DNA of 64,000 nt from Cephalopachus bancanus (Eukaryota; Chordata; Mammalia; Primates; Tarsiidae). This document shows, one piece after another, positions 37,201-48,800 of the stretch (position 1 is the stretch's first letter; each line of letters starts with the position of its first letter). Where the stretch lies: contig JAPVLO010000179.1 in NCBI GenBank assembly GCA_027257055.1, positions 2,480,001 to 2,544,000 of the forward strand, read 5' to 3'. Under the pieces are notes generated by a model that saw nothing but the letters and a program-made list of their open reading frames with translations, ran no database searches and had not been told where the DNA came from. The position numbers and the translations under genes are program-made.

Positions 37201-40200
37201 GGGCCAGAGAAAGTTCTCTGAAAAAACTGGCAGATGACATGGCCCAGCATTTACACATTGCAGGTGCCCTCAATGGGCTGGCATACAACCAGTTTTTTGG
37301 TTTTTCTGAGTCGGAGTCTCACTCTGTCGCCCAGGCTGGAGAGCAGTGGCATGCTCACACCCACCGCAGCCTCCACCTGCTATATTCAGGTGATCCTTCT
37401 ACTTCAGCCTTCCAAGTAGCTGGAACTACAGGCACATGCTACCACATCCGGGCTAATTTTTTGTTTAATATAGGGACGAGGTCTTGCCAAGTTGTCCAGG
37501 CTGGTCTCTAACCCGTGGGCTCAGGTGAAACTCTAGCCACAGCCAGATTTTTGACAGAGTTTCTACAGGAATCATTATCATTTTAGATTTCATGTGGCAA
37601 ACATGAAAGTAAGTACTTAATGCAAAGCCATTGTGTACATCGTTGTTGCTTAAACATTTTTTAAAAGATTTTATTCATTTAGGAAAGCCAGTTGGAATCA
37701 ATTTTTTTTTTTTTTTTTTGAGTTGGAGTCTCACTGTCACCCAGACTGGAGTACAGTGGCCGCTCCCGAGCACCGCAGCCTCAACCTGCTGGGCTCCGGC
37801 GATCCTTCCACCTCAGCCTTCCAAGTAGCTGGAACTACAGGCACGTGCTACCACGCCTGGCTAATTTTTTGTTTAATATAGGGACGAGGTCTTGCCAAGT
37901 TGCCCAGGCTGGTCTCGAACCCGTGGGCTCAGGTGAAACTCTAGCCACAGCCAGATTTTTGACAGAGTTTCTACAGGAATCATTATCATTTTAGATTTCA
38001 TGTGGCAAACATGAAAGTAAGTACTTAATGCAAAGCCATTGTGTACATCATTGTTGCTTAAACATTTTTTAAAAGATTTTATTCATTTAGGAAAGCCAGT
38101 TGGAATCAATTTTTTTTTTTTTTTTTTGAGTTGGAGTCTCACTGTCACCCAGACTGGAGTGCAGTGGCCGCTCCCGAACACCGCAGCCTCAACCTGCTGG
38201 GCTCCGGCGATCCTTCCACCTCAGCCTTCCAAGTAGCTGGAACTACAGGCACGTGCTACCACGCCTGGCTAATTTTTTTGATTTATTGTAGAGATGAGGT
38301 CTCACCAAGTTGCCCAGGCGGGTCTCGAACCCACGGGCTCAGGCAGTCCACTCACCTCAGCCTCCCAAAGGCACGGGATTACAGGCTGAGCCACCGAGCC
38401 TGGCTGAAATCAAATATTTTAAGGGCAGTCATTGTTATTTTTATTTTCTCCCCTTCTGGTTTCTATTTCCTTGGTGGAAAGCATTCACTTTAATAATTTA
38501 GAGAGTGACACAATCATGCAGAAGCAATACCTTCTAAGCAGGGCTAATACTGAGCTCTGGACAATTTTCACAGTAGTGTCTGCCCACCCCAAGGTGGAAA
38601 ACAGTCTGGGACCTCACTGACTTAGACACAGTTGGGGCAGCCTCCAGATGCCCCACTGCTTTCTTTCGGCTCCCCGCTCCTTCCCTCTTGTCTGCACCTT
38701 GCTCCTGTCGATGTGGACTTAGAGATATCAGGGCCCTGTGAGACCTGTCACCTGTGGGCACTTCCAGTTTTCCTGTCCCATAGCTGATCCTCACCGCTGC
38801 ATCCTCAGGGTTCTTCCCAGAGCCTCGGGACACGGCAGGGGTCAACTGGGAACAGCAAGGCCTTTGCCCCTTAGGCCTAATGAAAATTTGTGGGAGGGAC
38901 TCCGTTGTCTGTATGAAGTTAAGTAAAACTGAATGGGATTAAGGTGAAAAGCAGAAGCTCCAGTTGCCTTCTCGGAGAGATAAGAGGCTGGCAAGCACAT
39001 CATTTAAACGGAAGGTGGGATGAGTGCAGATGGGTGTTTGTTGCTACTACTGTCTGTGATTACTTCTGAGATGTTTTCTTTGTGGGACAACGTGTATGCG
39101 TGAGTGGGCTCTGGCTGCGAGTGGCTGAGGGTCCCTGTGCGTCTCTTTCAGAAACCATGTGCAGCGGACACAGCTCCAGAGTACGTTCCCAGCGCTCACC
39201 AGTTTGGCCTCACACAAAGCAGCCATTTCGTGTTGCCTTTTAATCAGACGGATGTCAGAAGGAAGTAGGTATTATTCTAAAGCCCTTACATGGCATGTCG
39301 TTGCTAGATGAATCCACGGGAGTATTCTTCAGCAATAGGGGCTTTTCCATAAGAAGCCTCTTTGTTTTATGATAGAGTGCTTGACTTGCAACCAGATGGC
39401 AGTCTTGAGAAGGGACAAAGAGACAGAAACCCACACTGTGCACATCATATGCCTTCCTCTGGTTCAGTGGGCTCCTGCGGTTTCTGCCTTGCCCCTCTCT
39501 GATGATGGCTGGTTGCCCCTCTCTGTGTGTGTGGGCATCTTCTGTCTAAATCACTCTTTGTTCTGGAATTCCAAGTCCCTGGAAGGCTCATCGTCTGGAC
39601 TTTCAACCCCTTTCTACTTGAAGCATTCATTAATCTGCCATTGTCTACCCAAACTCTTTCATGATGGGCTCCCAAATCCTGGGTGCCACCCCTAGCCGGG
39701 TCTGCACATCCGTCTGGCCTCACACCTGCCTGTCCCTGAGAACCCTTCTGGGAAGTCAGCTTATCTTGCAGATTTTGAGGCCTGGCACCGGAGACTCCCA
39801 GACTCCACATCACTCCGTTCTCCTCCTTCAGGCCTCCAGCTGGTCTGCCGCACCAGCCTTCAGACTCTACCACGCTCTGCACCTCTGGCTGTTGGCTGTG
39901 ACTGTCACCCATCACCCGCCTCAGACGTGGGCTCACTGCCCTTCTTCTGCATATCCTGCCATTGCTGTCCGTGAACTCAGCAGCCACCCAACACCTGACC
40001 TTTCAGTCCTCAGGCTCCTATCTGTGGAAGGTTTTCTCCTGCCTCCTGCTCGACCAGCCTCTCCCATGGCCACACCCTTGACTTCATAAGTGTCCGTCCT
40101 ACTCCACAGTCTCAACTTTAAATCATCCTGTGAGCCGACCTCCTCGTCTCCTCTGCCCCTTCCCACTCCAGCAGTTCTTCAACTGCACCGAGGCCTCTAA

Positions 40201-43200
40201 GCTGCTCACCCTAACACCTTCTCAGTCATCTCCCCTCTTCCTCGGTCCCCACAACATGGTTCATCCCCTCCCAGAGAGGTTCCTTGGCCTTCTCATCTCT
40301 CCTGCTACTCTGAACCATAAAACCCAGCACTTCTTTTCTCAATGCCAGAACCCACATGGCGACCAAGGCTGGGAAGACGCGTATCTCCCTCCTAAATGGT
40401 TTGACTTTAATGCCCCAGTCATCAATCTCAGACAGAACCTTCAAACCACAGGGGGAGCCAGTGTATGTCTCTAGTTTGTTTATGGTTTTATTTTCCATAA
40501 CAACTTACTCATAGCGTCTCCTCTCATCTCAAAGCTCTGTGTGCCACCACAACCTCTTTGCACTCTGGCTGATGACTTGCCTGAGAAGATAGCACTCCTT
40601 TTTCTGTCCACTACCAAAAAGATGAACCTTTGTTCCCATTCCGCCATCTGTTCTCCCATGACCACAGTTGAAGGGTCAGTGTTCATAGCAAAGCCCCCCC
40701 CCACTTGCTCCCTGGACCCTATCACCCCTCTCCTCCCGAGGATACCCGCAGCATCCACTTCTCCCTCCTTCACCCATGCCTCCCACCAGCACAGCCATCA
40801 CCATCAGCCTGTTGTCACCGGTGACGGCGAGAGCGGCAAACACTGTGCCAGAGTTCACCTCACTATTTTACACAGATAACCTAATGGACTCCTCATAATT
40901 AACCTATGAGAAAGATTTTTTTTTTTTGAGTTGGAGTTTCACTCTGTCGCCCAGACTGGAGTGCAGTGGCATGCTCCCGGCCATCGCAGCCTTGGCCTTC
41001 CAAGCAGCCAGAACTATAAGCGTGCGCTACCATGCCTGGCTAATTTTTTATTTATTGTAGAGACAAGCTCTCGCCAAGTTGCCCGGGTGGATCTTGAACC
41101 TGCAGGTGCAGGCAATCCACTCACCTCAGCCTCCCAAAGCGCTGGGATTATAGGTTGAGCCACCTAGAAAGGTATTATTATTATCTTTATTTTACAGATA
41201 AGGAAATCGAGGCATAGAGAGGTTAAGTCATCCGCTCAAAGTCACACAGCTAGTAAATGGTAGAGCTGGGATTCGAACCCAGGCCTTGTGCCTGAGGCTG
41301 TGCCTGGACAGTCGTTACCGCTTTATTCACAGGGGATACACTCCAAGACCCCCAGTGCAATGTCAGAACCACAGATAGAACAGAACCCTACATATACTAT
41401 GCTTTTTCCTATACGTGGGTACCTATGATAAAGTTTAATTTATAAGTTAGGCACAGGAAGCGATTAACAATAACTAATAATAAAATAGGCCAGGTGCAGT
41501 GGCTCACACCTGTAACTCCAGCACCTTGGGAAGATGAGGCGGGAAGATCCCTTGAGGTCAGGAGTTCGAGACCAGCCTGGGCAACATACGCGGTCCAACA
41601 GTTAGGTTCACAAACCACCCTAAAAAAAGCGCTACCTACCTCGTTGCTGAATATCACTATGGTCACCTTCAGAGTGCTTCCCTTGCGAAGCTGTGCGCTG
41701 ACTCCAGTGCCTAGTCCACCTTCAAAGCAACTTTGGCGCTACTCTTTTTCTTGAATGGCCATCAGAGTTATTGTGATTCGTTGAGGTGTGACAATTAAGT
41801 TCGTGAACTTGCCGCCATGCACTTACCTTGGCAGCCCTGTACAAATAACTGTCGGAGCACCCTCCCTACTCACCTGATTTGGTCCCCAATGACTTTTTTC
41901 TTTACCCAAAGATAAAGGAAACATTGAAAGAAAGACATTTGATGATATTCAGGACATCAAGGGTAGTATGATGACGGCTTTCATGGACATTCCCGAAAAA
42001 GTGTTCCAAAATTGCTTTAATGGGTGGACTAGGTGCTGGGGTCGGAGCATACTTTGAAGGTGGTGACCAGACTGATATTCAGAAATGAGGTATGTAGCAT
42101 TCTGTCCTAGAATGAGTTCGTGAACTTAATTGTTGGGCCTCGTAGTGAGGCCCCCATCTCCAGTTTAAAATTTTAAAAAGTAAAAATAAAATAAAATAGA
42201 ACAACTATAACAAGGTGCCAGCATCACTCCTCTTGCCCCTGTGGCCATCAGTAAGCAAAATAAGAGTAACTTAAACACAGGCACTGCAAGGCACCGCAGA
42301 GGATCTGGAGCCGAGGGACTAAGTGGGCAGGTGGCGTGTACAACGTGGATCTGCTGGACACGGGGATGGCTCATATCTCAGAGCAGAACAGCGAGAGATT
42401 TCATCACGTTCAGAATGGCCCACAATGTAAAACTCGTGCAGTGTTCATTTTTTTACTTTAAAAAAATGGAACCTTTCCATGTCATGTTTTCAGACCTCAG
42501 TTGATTGCAGGTAACTAAAACCTCAGAAAGCAGCACTGAAGATAGGGGGGTTGACTACCGTAAGCACTGTGCTCACTCCCTCGCAGCAGTTTCTAGCATC
42601 TAAAGCAGAAACTCCCCAGGAGACTTCATCCCACTCCACACACATACCGTGCCCTATTCCACAGCACGACATCCTGAAGGAGCTGCCGTAAGTGGCTGTC
42701 TGGCCTTGCCTCAGGGACCAGTGCCTCCTCTCACCACCCAGTCAGCCCCCCTCAACCCACAGCTGCTCTGGGAGAGTTATCTGAGACCCTGTGCAGCGGT
42801 GTCCACGGTGGGTTTCCTCTCTGATGGGCCCTCAGCAGCCCCTGGGTTTCCGTGACTATCAGTTCCACGATCCTGCATTCCCTGCTCCCTCTGCCTATCA
42901 CTCCTCAGTCTCCTTTGCCGACTCCTCTCCCAGCAGAGGGCAGGGCCCCTTCCATGTTTCCTGGGGTGTCTTTTTATGCTCCAATGGCTTTAAAAGACCA
43001 TCTAGGGCAGTCCCTTTGAGTCCCCTCCCACTGTGTGAACTTCTCTGTCCTCAATAAATCCTGCTTTCTAAAAAAAAAAAAAAAAAAACCCATCTAGATA
43101 TGGCAGCACCCACCTGTGTAGCCCTGGACTCCACTTGGAACTCAGGAGTCTTGTACTCACCGGCCCCCCGACATCTCCATGGGGACTGGGACAGGCTTCT

Positions 43201-45804
43201 CAACCTCATCACAGTTTCCCCCAGCCTGCTCTCCTGCTCTTGGCCGCAGAGCCATTTACCTGGTTGCCCAAGGACCAAATCCAGAGGCTACTTTTTGTTG
43301 TTTATTTCTTCACTCTCCTACTTCAGTTCACAGCAAGTCCTCTGCTTCTTCCTCCAGAGTGTTTCCTGAATCAGTTCCCCTCCTCTGTGTCTCCATTGCC
43401 ATCCTGGTCTAAGCCACCACCTTATCCCTGTGGACTGTTATAACAGCTGCCTGGCAGACCCCAGCTTCACCCTCGCCCATCTGACTTGTTCTTCACATCA
43501 CACAGGACCTTTTAATGATGTAAATCAAGTCATGTCCACTCACCTTTTTTTTTTTAATTTTTAATTTTAAAGATGCGGGGTACCATTCAGGTCAGGTATC
43601 CAAATGTTCATCATGCAGGCACCCCCATGGATGAGGTGTGCCCCCATCCACTGGCAACCTCCCACCACTGCCAATCCGGCCCCTCTCCCTCCCCTGGCAG
43701 TCTGCCACGACTGCAAATTCCTCTCTTGCCGCCTGACGACAATTGTTCAAGGTCCACTTATGAGTGAGAACATGTGGTAGTCAGTTCTTTGTTTCCGTGA
43801 TAGATCACTCAGTATTATAGCCTCTAAGTCCATCCAAGTTGCTGGGAAGTTTATAATTTTGTCCTTCTTTATGGCTGTGTAATATTCTCTCATGTATATA
43901 GAACACATTTTTTTAATCCAGTCCTCTTTCGATGGGTAGCACAGTTGGTTCTGTTTTTGCTATTGTGAACTGTGCTACGATAGATATGTGTGTGCAGTTA
44001 TCTTTTTCATAGAGTGATTTGTTCCTCCAGGTATATTCCCAGTAGGGGGATTGCTGGGTTGTATGGAAAGTCGATTTTTAGATCTTTTAGGAATCGCCAT
44101 ACTGTTTTCCACAGAGGTTTTATTAGTTTACACTCCCACCAACAGTGTAGAAGTGTTCCCTTTTCCCCACATCCTCTCCAGCATCTGTTTTTTGAGTTAC
44201 TGATGATGGCCATCCTGACTGGAGTTAGGTGGTATCTCAGTGTGGTTTTCATTTGCATTTCTTTGATGACTAGGGAGGCTGAGCATTTTTTCATGTATCT
44301 GTTGGCTGCTCATATGTCTTCTTTTGAGAAGTATCTACTCATGTCATTTGCCCACTTTGTAATGGGGCTGTTTGTTTTTTTCTTTTCAGCACATTTGAGT
44401 TCCTTGTAGATCCTAGATGTTAGGCCATTGTCAGATATACAGTTGGTAAATATTTTTCCCCTGTCTGTGGACTGTCTCCCTGCTCTCTTGATGGTTTCTT
44501 TGGCTTTGCAGAAGCTATTCAGTTTGATGAGGTCCCACTTGTCTATCTTATCTCTTATGGCATGGGCACTTAGGGTTTTGATCAAGAATTGGTTGCCAGT
44601 TCCAATTTCTATAAGGGTGTCTCCTCCATTTCCTAAGGTTCTTATAGTTTGAGGTTTTATGTTTAGGTCTTTGATTGGTTTAGAATTGACTTTTGTGTAT
44701 GGTGATAGATAAGGGTCTTGTTTTAATCTTCTGCGTGTGGTTAGCCAGTTTTCTCAGCACCATTTACTGAATAGGTTCTCCTCTCCCCAGTGCTGGGTGA
44801 TGGAGGCTTTGTTGAAGATGAGTTGGTTGAGAAATTGAGGTTTTGCTTCTGGAATCTCTGTTCTTCTTTATGGCTGTGTAATATTCTCTCATGTATATGT
44901 AACACATTTTTTTAATCCAGTCCTCTTTCAATGGGTAGCACAGTTGGTTCTGTTTTTGCTATTGTGAGCAGTGCTACTATAAACATGTGTGTGCAGTTAT
45001 CTTTTTCATAGAGTGATTTGTTCCTCCAGGTATATTCCCAGTAGGGGGATTGCCGGGTTGCATGGAAAGTCGATTTTTAGATCTTTTAGGAATCGCCATA
45101 CTGTTTTCCACAGAGGTCTGTATGCCTGCTCTTGTACCACTCTTAGGCTATTTTGATTATTGTAGCTTTATAAAGTTTAAAGTCTGGGAGTGTGACACTT
45201 CCTGCTTTGTTTTTTTGCTGAGGATTATTTTGGCTATTCATGGTCATTTATGTTTCCGTATGAATTTCTATATTGTCATTTCCAGGTCTGAGAAGAATGC
45301 TGCTGGTAATTTAATGGGTATTACATTAAATCTGTAGATTGTCTTGGGTAGGATGGATATCTTAACAATGTTGATTCCTAGCTGGGCTCGGTGGCTCAGC
45401 CTGTAATCCCGCGCCTTGGGAGGCTGAGGTGAGTGGATTGCCTGAGCTCGCGAGTTTGAGACCCGCCCGGGCAGGAGAGGTCTCATCTCTACAATAAATC
45501 AAAAAATTAGCCGGGCGTGGTAGTGCGCGCCTGTAATTCTGGCTATTTGGAAGGCTGAGGCGTAAGGATCGCCGGAGCCCAACAGGTCGAGGCTGCAGTG
45601 GCCGGGAGCGGCCACTGCACTCCAGTCTAGGTAACAGAATGAGACTCCAACTCAAAAAAAAAAAAAACAATGTTGATTCTTTCAGTCCATAAGCATGGAA
45701 TGTTTTTCCATTTGTTTATATCATCTTTGATTTTGAACAGTGTTGTGTAGTTTTTGTTGTAAAGGTTTTCACTTCTATGGTTAGGAAGATGCCGAGGTAT
45801 TTCA

Positions 45805-45841
<37 letters not shown>

Positions 45842-48800
45842 CTATTGTGAATGGGATTGTACAGTTTTTATTTCCACTCACCTTTTGAAAGCTCTCCTAT
45901 GACTTCCCACTCTGCTTAAAATAAAATCCAAATATCCTCAAAGCCCCTCGTCAATGCAGCCGTGTCCTCACCTGAGGTGGTCCCAGCTACCACGTGGGCA
46001 CAGGTGGGGATTCCTGGCTGTCGACCATAATCAGATTATTTTAGCAGACTCCATATCACCCTGAAACAGAATCCAGGCTTTTTCTGCTCAGCTTTGCAAG
46101 GCCTCCACTCATTCAGATCTCATCTGAAATACCACCTTTTCAGAGTTGTCTGCCTTGGCTACCTAACATAGCCACCAGTTGGTCTCTACAGAACACAGCT
46201 GTAACTCTCTGATGTTTCTGGTATTCATTTATGAGAGATGGGATCTTCCCCTTTATTCGCTGTTTTATTTTCATCCTAGAATATTTCCTGGTAAACAGAG
46301 GTAAGTAGCAACCATTCCTTAAACAAATGGATGCATGAAGGAATGAATGGTGTACTTTCCTGAGATGTTCAGTATGAACGCTGAGCAATCATCGAGTTCC
46401 GTCTTTGAGGTTAGCTTAAACACGCAAAGTCAAAGCTTCTTCCTGACACTGAGCTTTTTTTTCCTCCAGGCTCTCAGTCCAGCTAAGCATCCGCACGTTT
46501 GCCTCCAGTGGTCTGATTTACTACATGGCTCATCAGAACCAAGTCGATTACGCCACGCTGCAGCTCCACGGGGGCCGCCTCCACTTCATGTTTGACCTTG
46601 GTAAAGGCAGGACAAAGGTCACTCACCCTGCACTGCTGAGTGACGGCAAATGGCATACGGTACGTCCTCAGGAGGCTTGCAATCCCTGGTTTCGAGTTTT
46701 AGTCCATCTGTCACGGGTGTTCACTCCATTTCATCGAAGGCAAATTATTCCCTTTGATCTAGCTTGCCATGTATCTAGTATCTTCCCAGAGAATGCAAGC
46801 CCCTTGAAGGCAGGAATCTTTTCTGCTTCTGAAATAGCCCCAGGGCCTTGCTCAGTCCCAGACACCAAATAACCACTCAGCAAACACTGGTGGGATGAAT
46901 GAAAGGTCCCAGAAATATTCTCAACTTGGCAAGGAGTAAATAAATTCCACCCAAGCTCCCATTATGGTGTTTGCTTTCTTTTCTTTTCTTTTTTTTTTTT
47001 TTTTGAGTTGGAGTCTTACTCTGTCACCCAGGTTAGAGTGCAGTGGCACACTCCCCGCCACCCCAGCGTTGACCCACTGTGCTGTACTTCGGCGATCCTT
47101 TTGCCTCAGCCTTCAAGTAGCCAGAACTACAGGCACACACTACCACGCCCAGATAATTTTTTATTTTATTGTAGAGACGAAGTCTTGCCAAATTGCCTGG
47201 GCTGGTCCTGACCTCTCAGGCTCAGGCAAGCCATTTGCCTCGGCCTCCCAAAGTGCTGAGATTACAGGCTGCCTTTGCTTTCTGATAACCAGGACTCTGG
47301 GACCATTTCTGGTCTGCAGTGTGCTTTTCCTGTGCCTGCTTCCTGTCTTCTGTTAGGATTGATTGCTTCTCACCAAAATCTGAGCCATCTGTCAGGATTG
47401 CATTCGGGCTATGACAGCTATCATAGTAGATGTTGCAAGCATATATCTGTTAAAGTCTTCCCAGATGCCTTAAAAATTGTGGATTTTCATCTCGCTACAG
47501 GTCAAGACAGAGTACTTTAAAAGAAAAGGCTTCATGACTGTTGACGGCCAAGAGTCCCCCACGGTGCCCATGGAGGGAGACAGCACCACGCTGGATGTGG
47601 AGGGGAAATTGTATCTAGGAGGCCTGCCTTCCGACTACAGAGCCAGGAACATTGGGAATGTAAGCAACCGTTTCCGTACCAGTGTTTCACCTTTGTTGTG
47701 GTTATGTTTTTTTAGGGCACAGTTCTTCACCTTTATATGTTTAAATTCTCTTGTTTTAACTGAGCCTGACTGTAAGATGCAGACCTTTGGAAACATTCCT
47801 GTAGATCATGTGTTGGGGCGTCCCCTTAGTGCATGACCAGCCTTTCCAGCCACGAGCTAATGAACATTTCTCTTTCTGCAGCCACTTGGTCCCAGCACAA
47901 TTCAGAAAAGCCTAGCAGATTTGTATTTGCAAATCGGTAAACTCTGCATTCTAGATTTCCGTGATATTTCATTAAAATAATAGAAGACACTTCTACTGTA
48001 TCATGAGCCAAAATACTCAAATGGTAGCTTTAAGTTAAACATCCACGCAAAGTACGGTGGAAATTAAATGTTAAAAACCGAAAGATAACATTTCAATGTG
48101 TGTTTTTGAGACAAATTTGGTGAAGTATGAGAGATGTGTCCTGGCCCTTCTCATAATCACTCCATCTCGTCTCATGTGTCATTTGGTGTAGATCACCCAC
48201 AGCATCCCTGCCTGCATCGGGGATGTGAGAGTTAACAGCAAACAGCTGGACAAAGACAGCCCGGTGTCTGCCTTCGCAGTGAACAGGTGCTATGCAGTGG
48301 CCCAGGAAGGAACTTTCTTTGATGGGAGTGGATACGCAGCTCTTGGTATGTATTATTGGCAGTCTCGAAAGCAATCTTTGGGATTAGCCTGTACTCTAAG
48401 ACAACATGGATCCAAGAAGTATATGATAAGACAGGATCCCACTGGACAAGGCTGCAGGAAGGTCGCATTGAGTTCCTGTTCCAGTTATTCCTAATCTCTT
48501 GACTCCATGTAAAAGTGTCATCTTAGCCGAACTCAGTGGCTCAGCCTGTAATCCCACGCCTTGGGAGACTGAGGTGAGGGAACTGCCTGAGCCTGAGGGT
48601 TCGAGACCCACCTGGGCAACTTGGTGAGACCTCATCTCTACAATAAATAAAAAAATGAGCCGGGCGTGGCAGCGCACACCTGTAGTTCCGGCTACTTGGA
48701 AGCCTGAGGCGAAAGGATCGCTGGAGCCCAGCAGGTCGAGTCTGCGGTGACTGGGAGCAGCCACTGCACTCCAGTCTGGGTGACAGAGTGAGACTCCAAC

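Larger units (their letters stand above)
41309..42560. mobile_element. Tigger/MER-type DNA transposon, interrupted
   Basis: cagtcgttaccgctttattc, ggggatacactccaagaccc, ctatgataaagtttaattta, and after the insert agaacaactataacaaggtg; ends gatagggggg..gactaccg, an imperfect inverse of the start. Confidence 0.75.
43546..45878 (-). mobile_element. L1 LINE 3' part (antisense)
   Basis: Poly-T start, then on the complement ORF2 wording [31 protein letters not shown] and [20 protein letters not shown]. Target-site duplication tccactcacctttt at 43535 and about 45872. Contains an internal 255-bp duplication, a SINE and (TG)n. Confidence 0.9.
39450..46350 (+). mobile_element. long L2-clade LINE fossil (sense), repeatedly interrupted
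   Basis: Pieces in + orientation recall the C-terminal RT half of an L2/CR1-clade ORF2: ttgctccctggaccctatca (40707), ctcagtctcctttgccgact (42904), ggctttaaaagaccatctag (42986) just before the place of the RT YADD box, gtctaagccaccaccttatc (43408), aaatcaagtcatgtccactc (43522), then tcagatctcatctgaaatac (46111) and gcatgaaggaatgaatgg (46332) in the L2 3'UTR. No intact frame. The part before 40480 is the least certain. Confidence 0.55.

Noticed and set aside
39265..39270. Alternative E21 donor four bases downstream (GT at 39269)
   Set aside because: Would add an in-frame TAG after GAA and break the AA|G lysine codon shared with E22.
39445..39987. 180-codon open frame on the - strand
   Set aside because: Lies in GC-richer decayed LINE/intron DNA, Arg/Gly/Ser-rich with no domain wording and no splice or promoter support; likely chance.
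42570..43088. Whole stretch as a processed pseudogene with AATAAA and poly-A
   Set aside because: Upstream bases continue the LINE fossil; the ccatctag duplication limits the polyadenylated insert to 43006-43089.
44007..44585. Open frames with [20 protein letters not shown] and similar
   Set aside because: Real ancestry but dead: remnants of L1 ORF2 in a 5'-truncated, interrupted element, not a functional gene.
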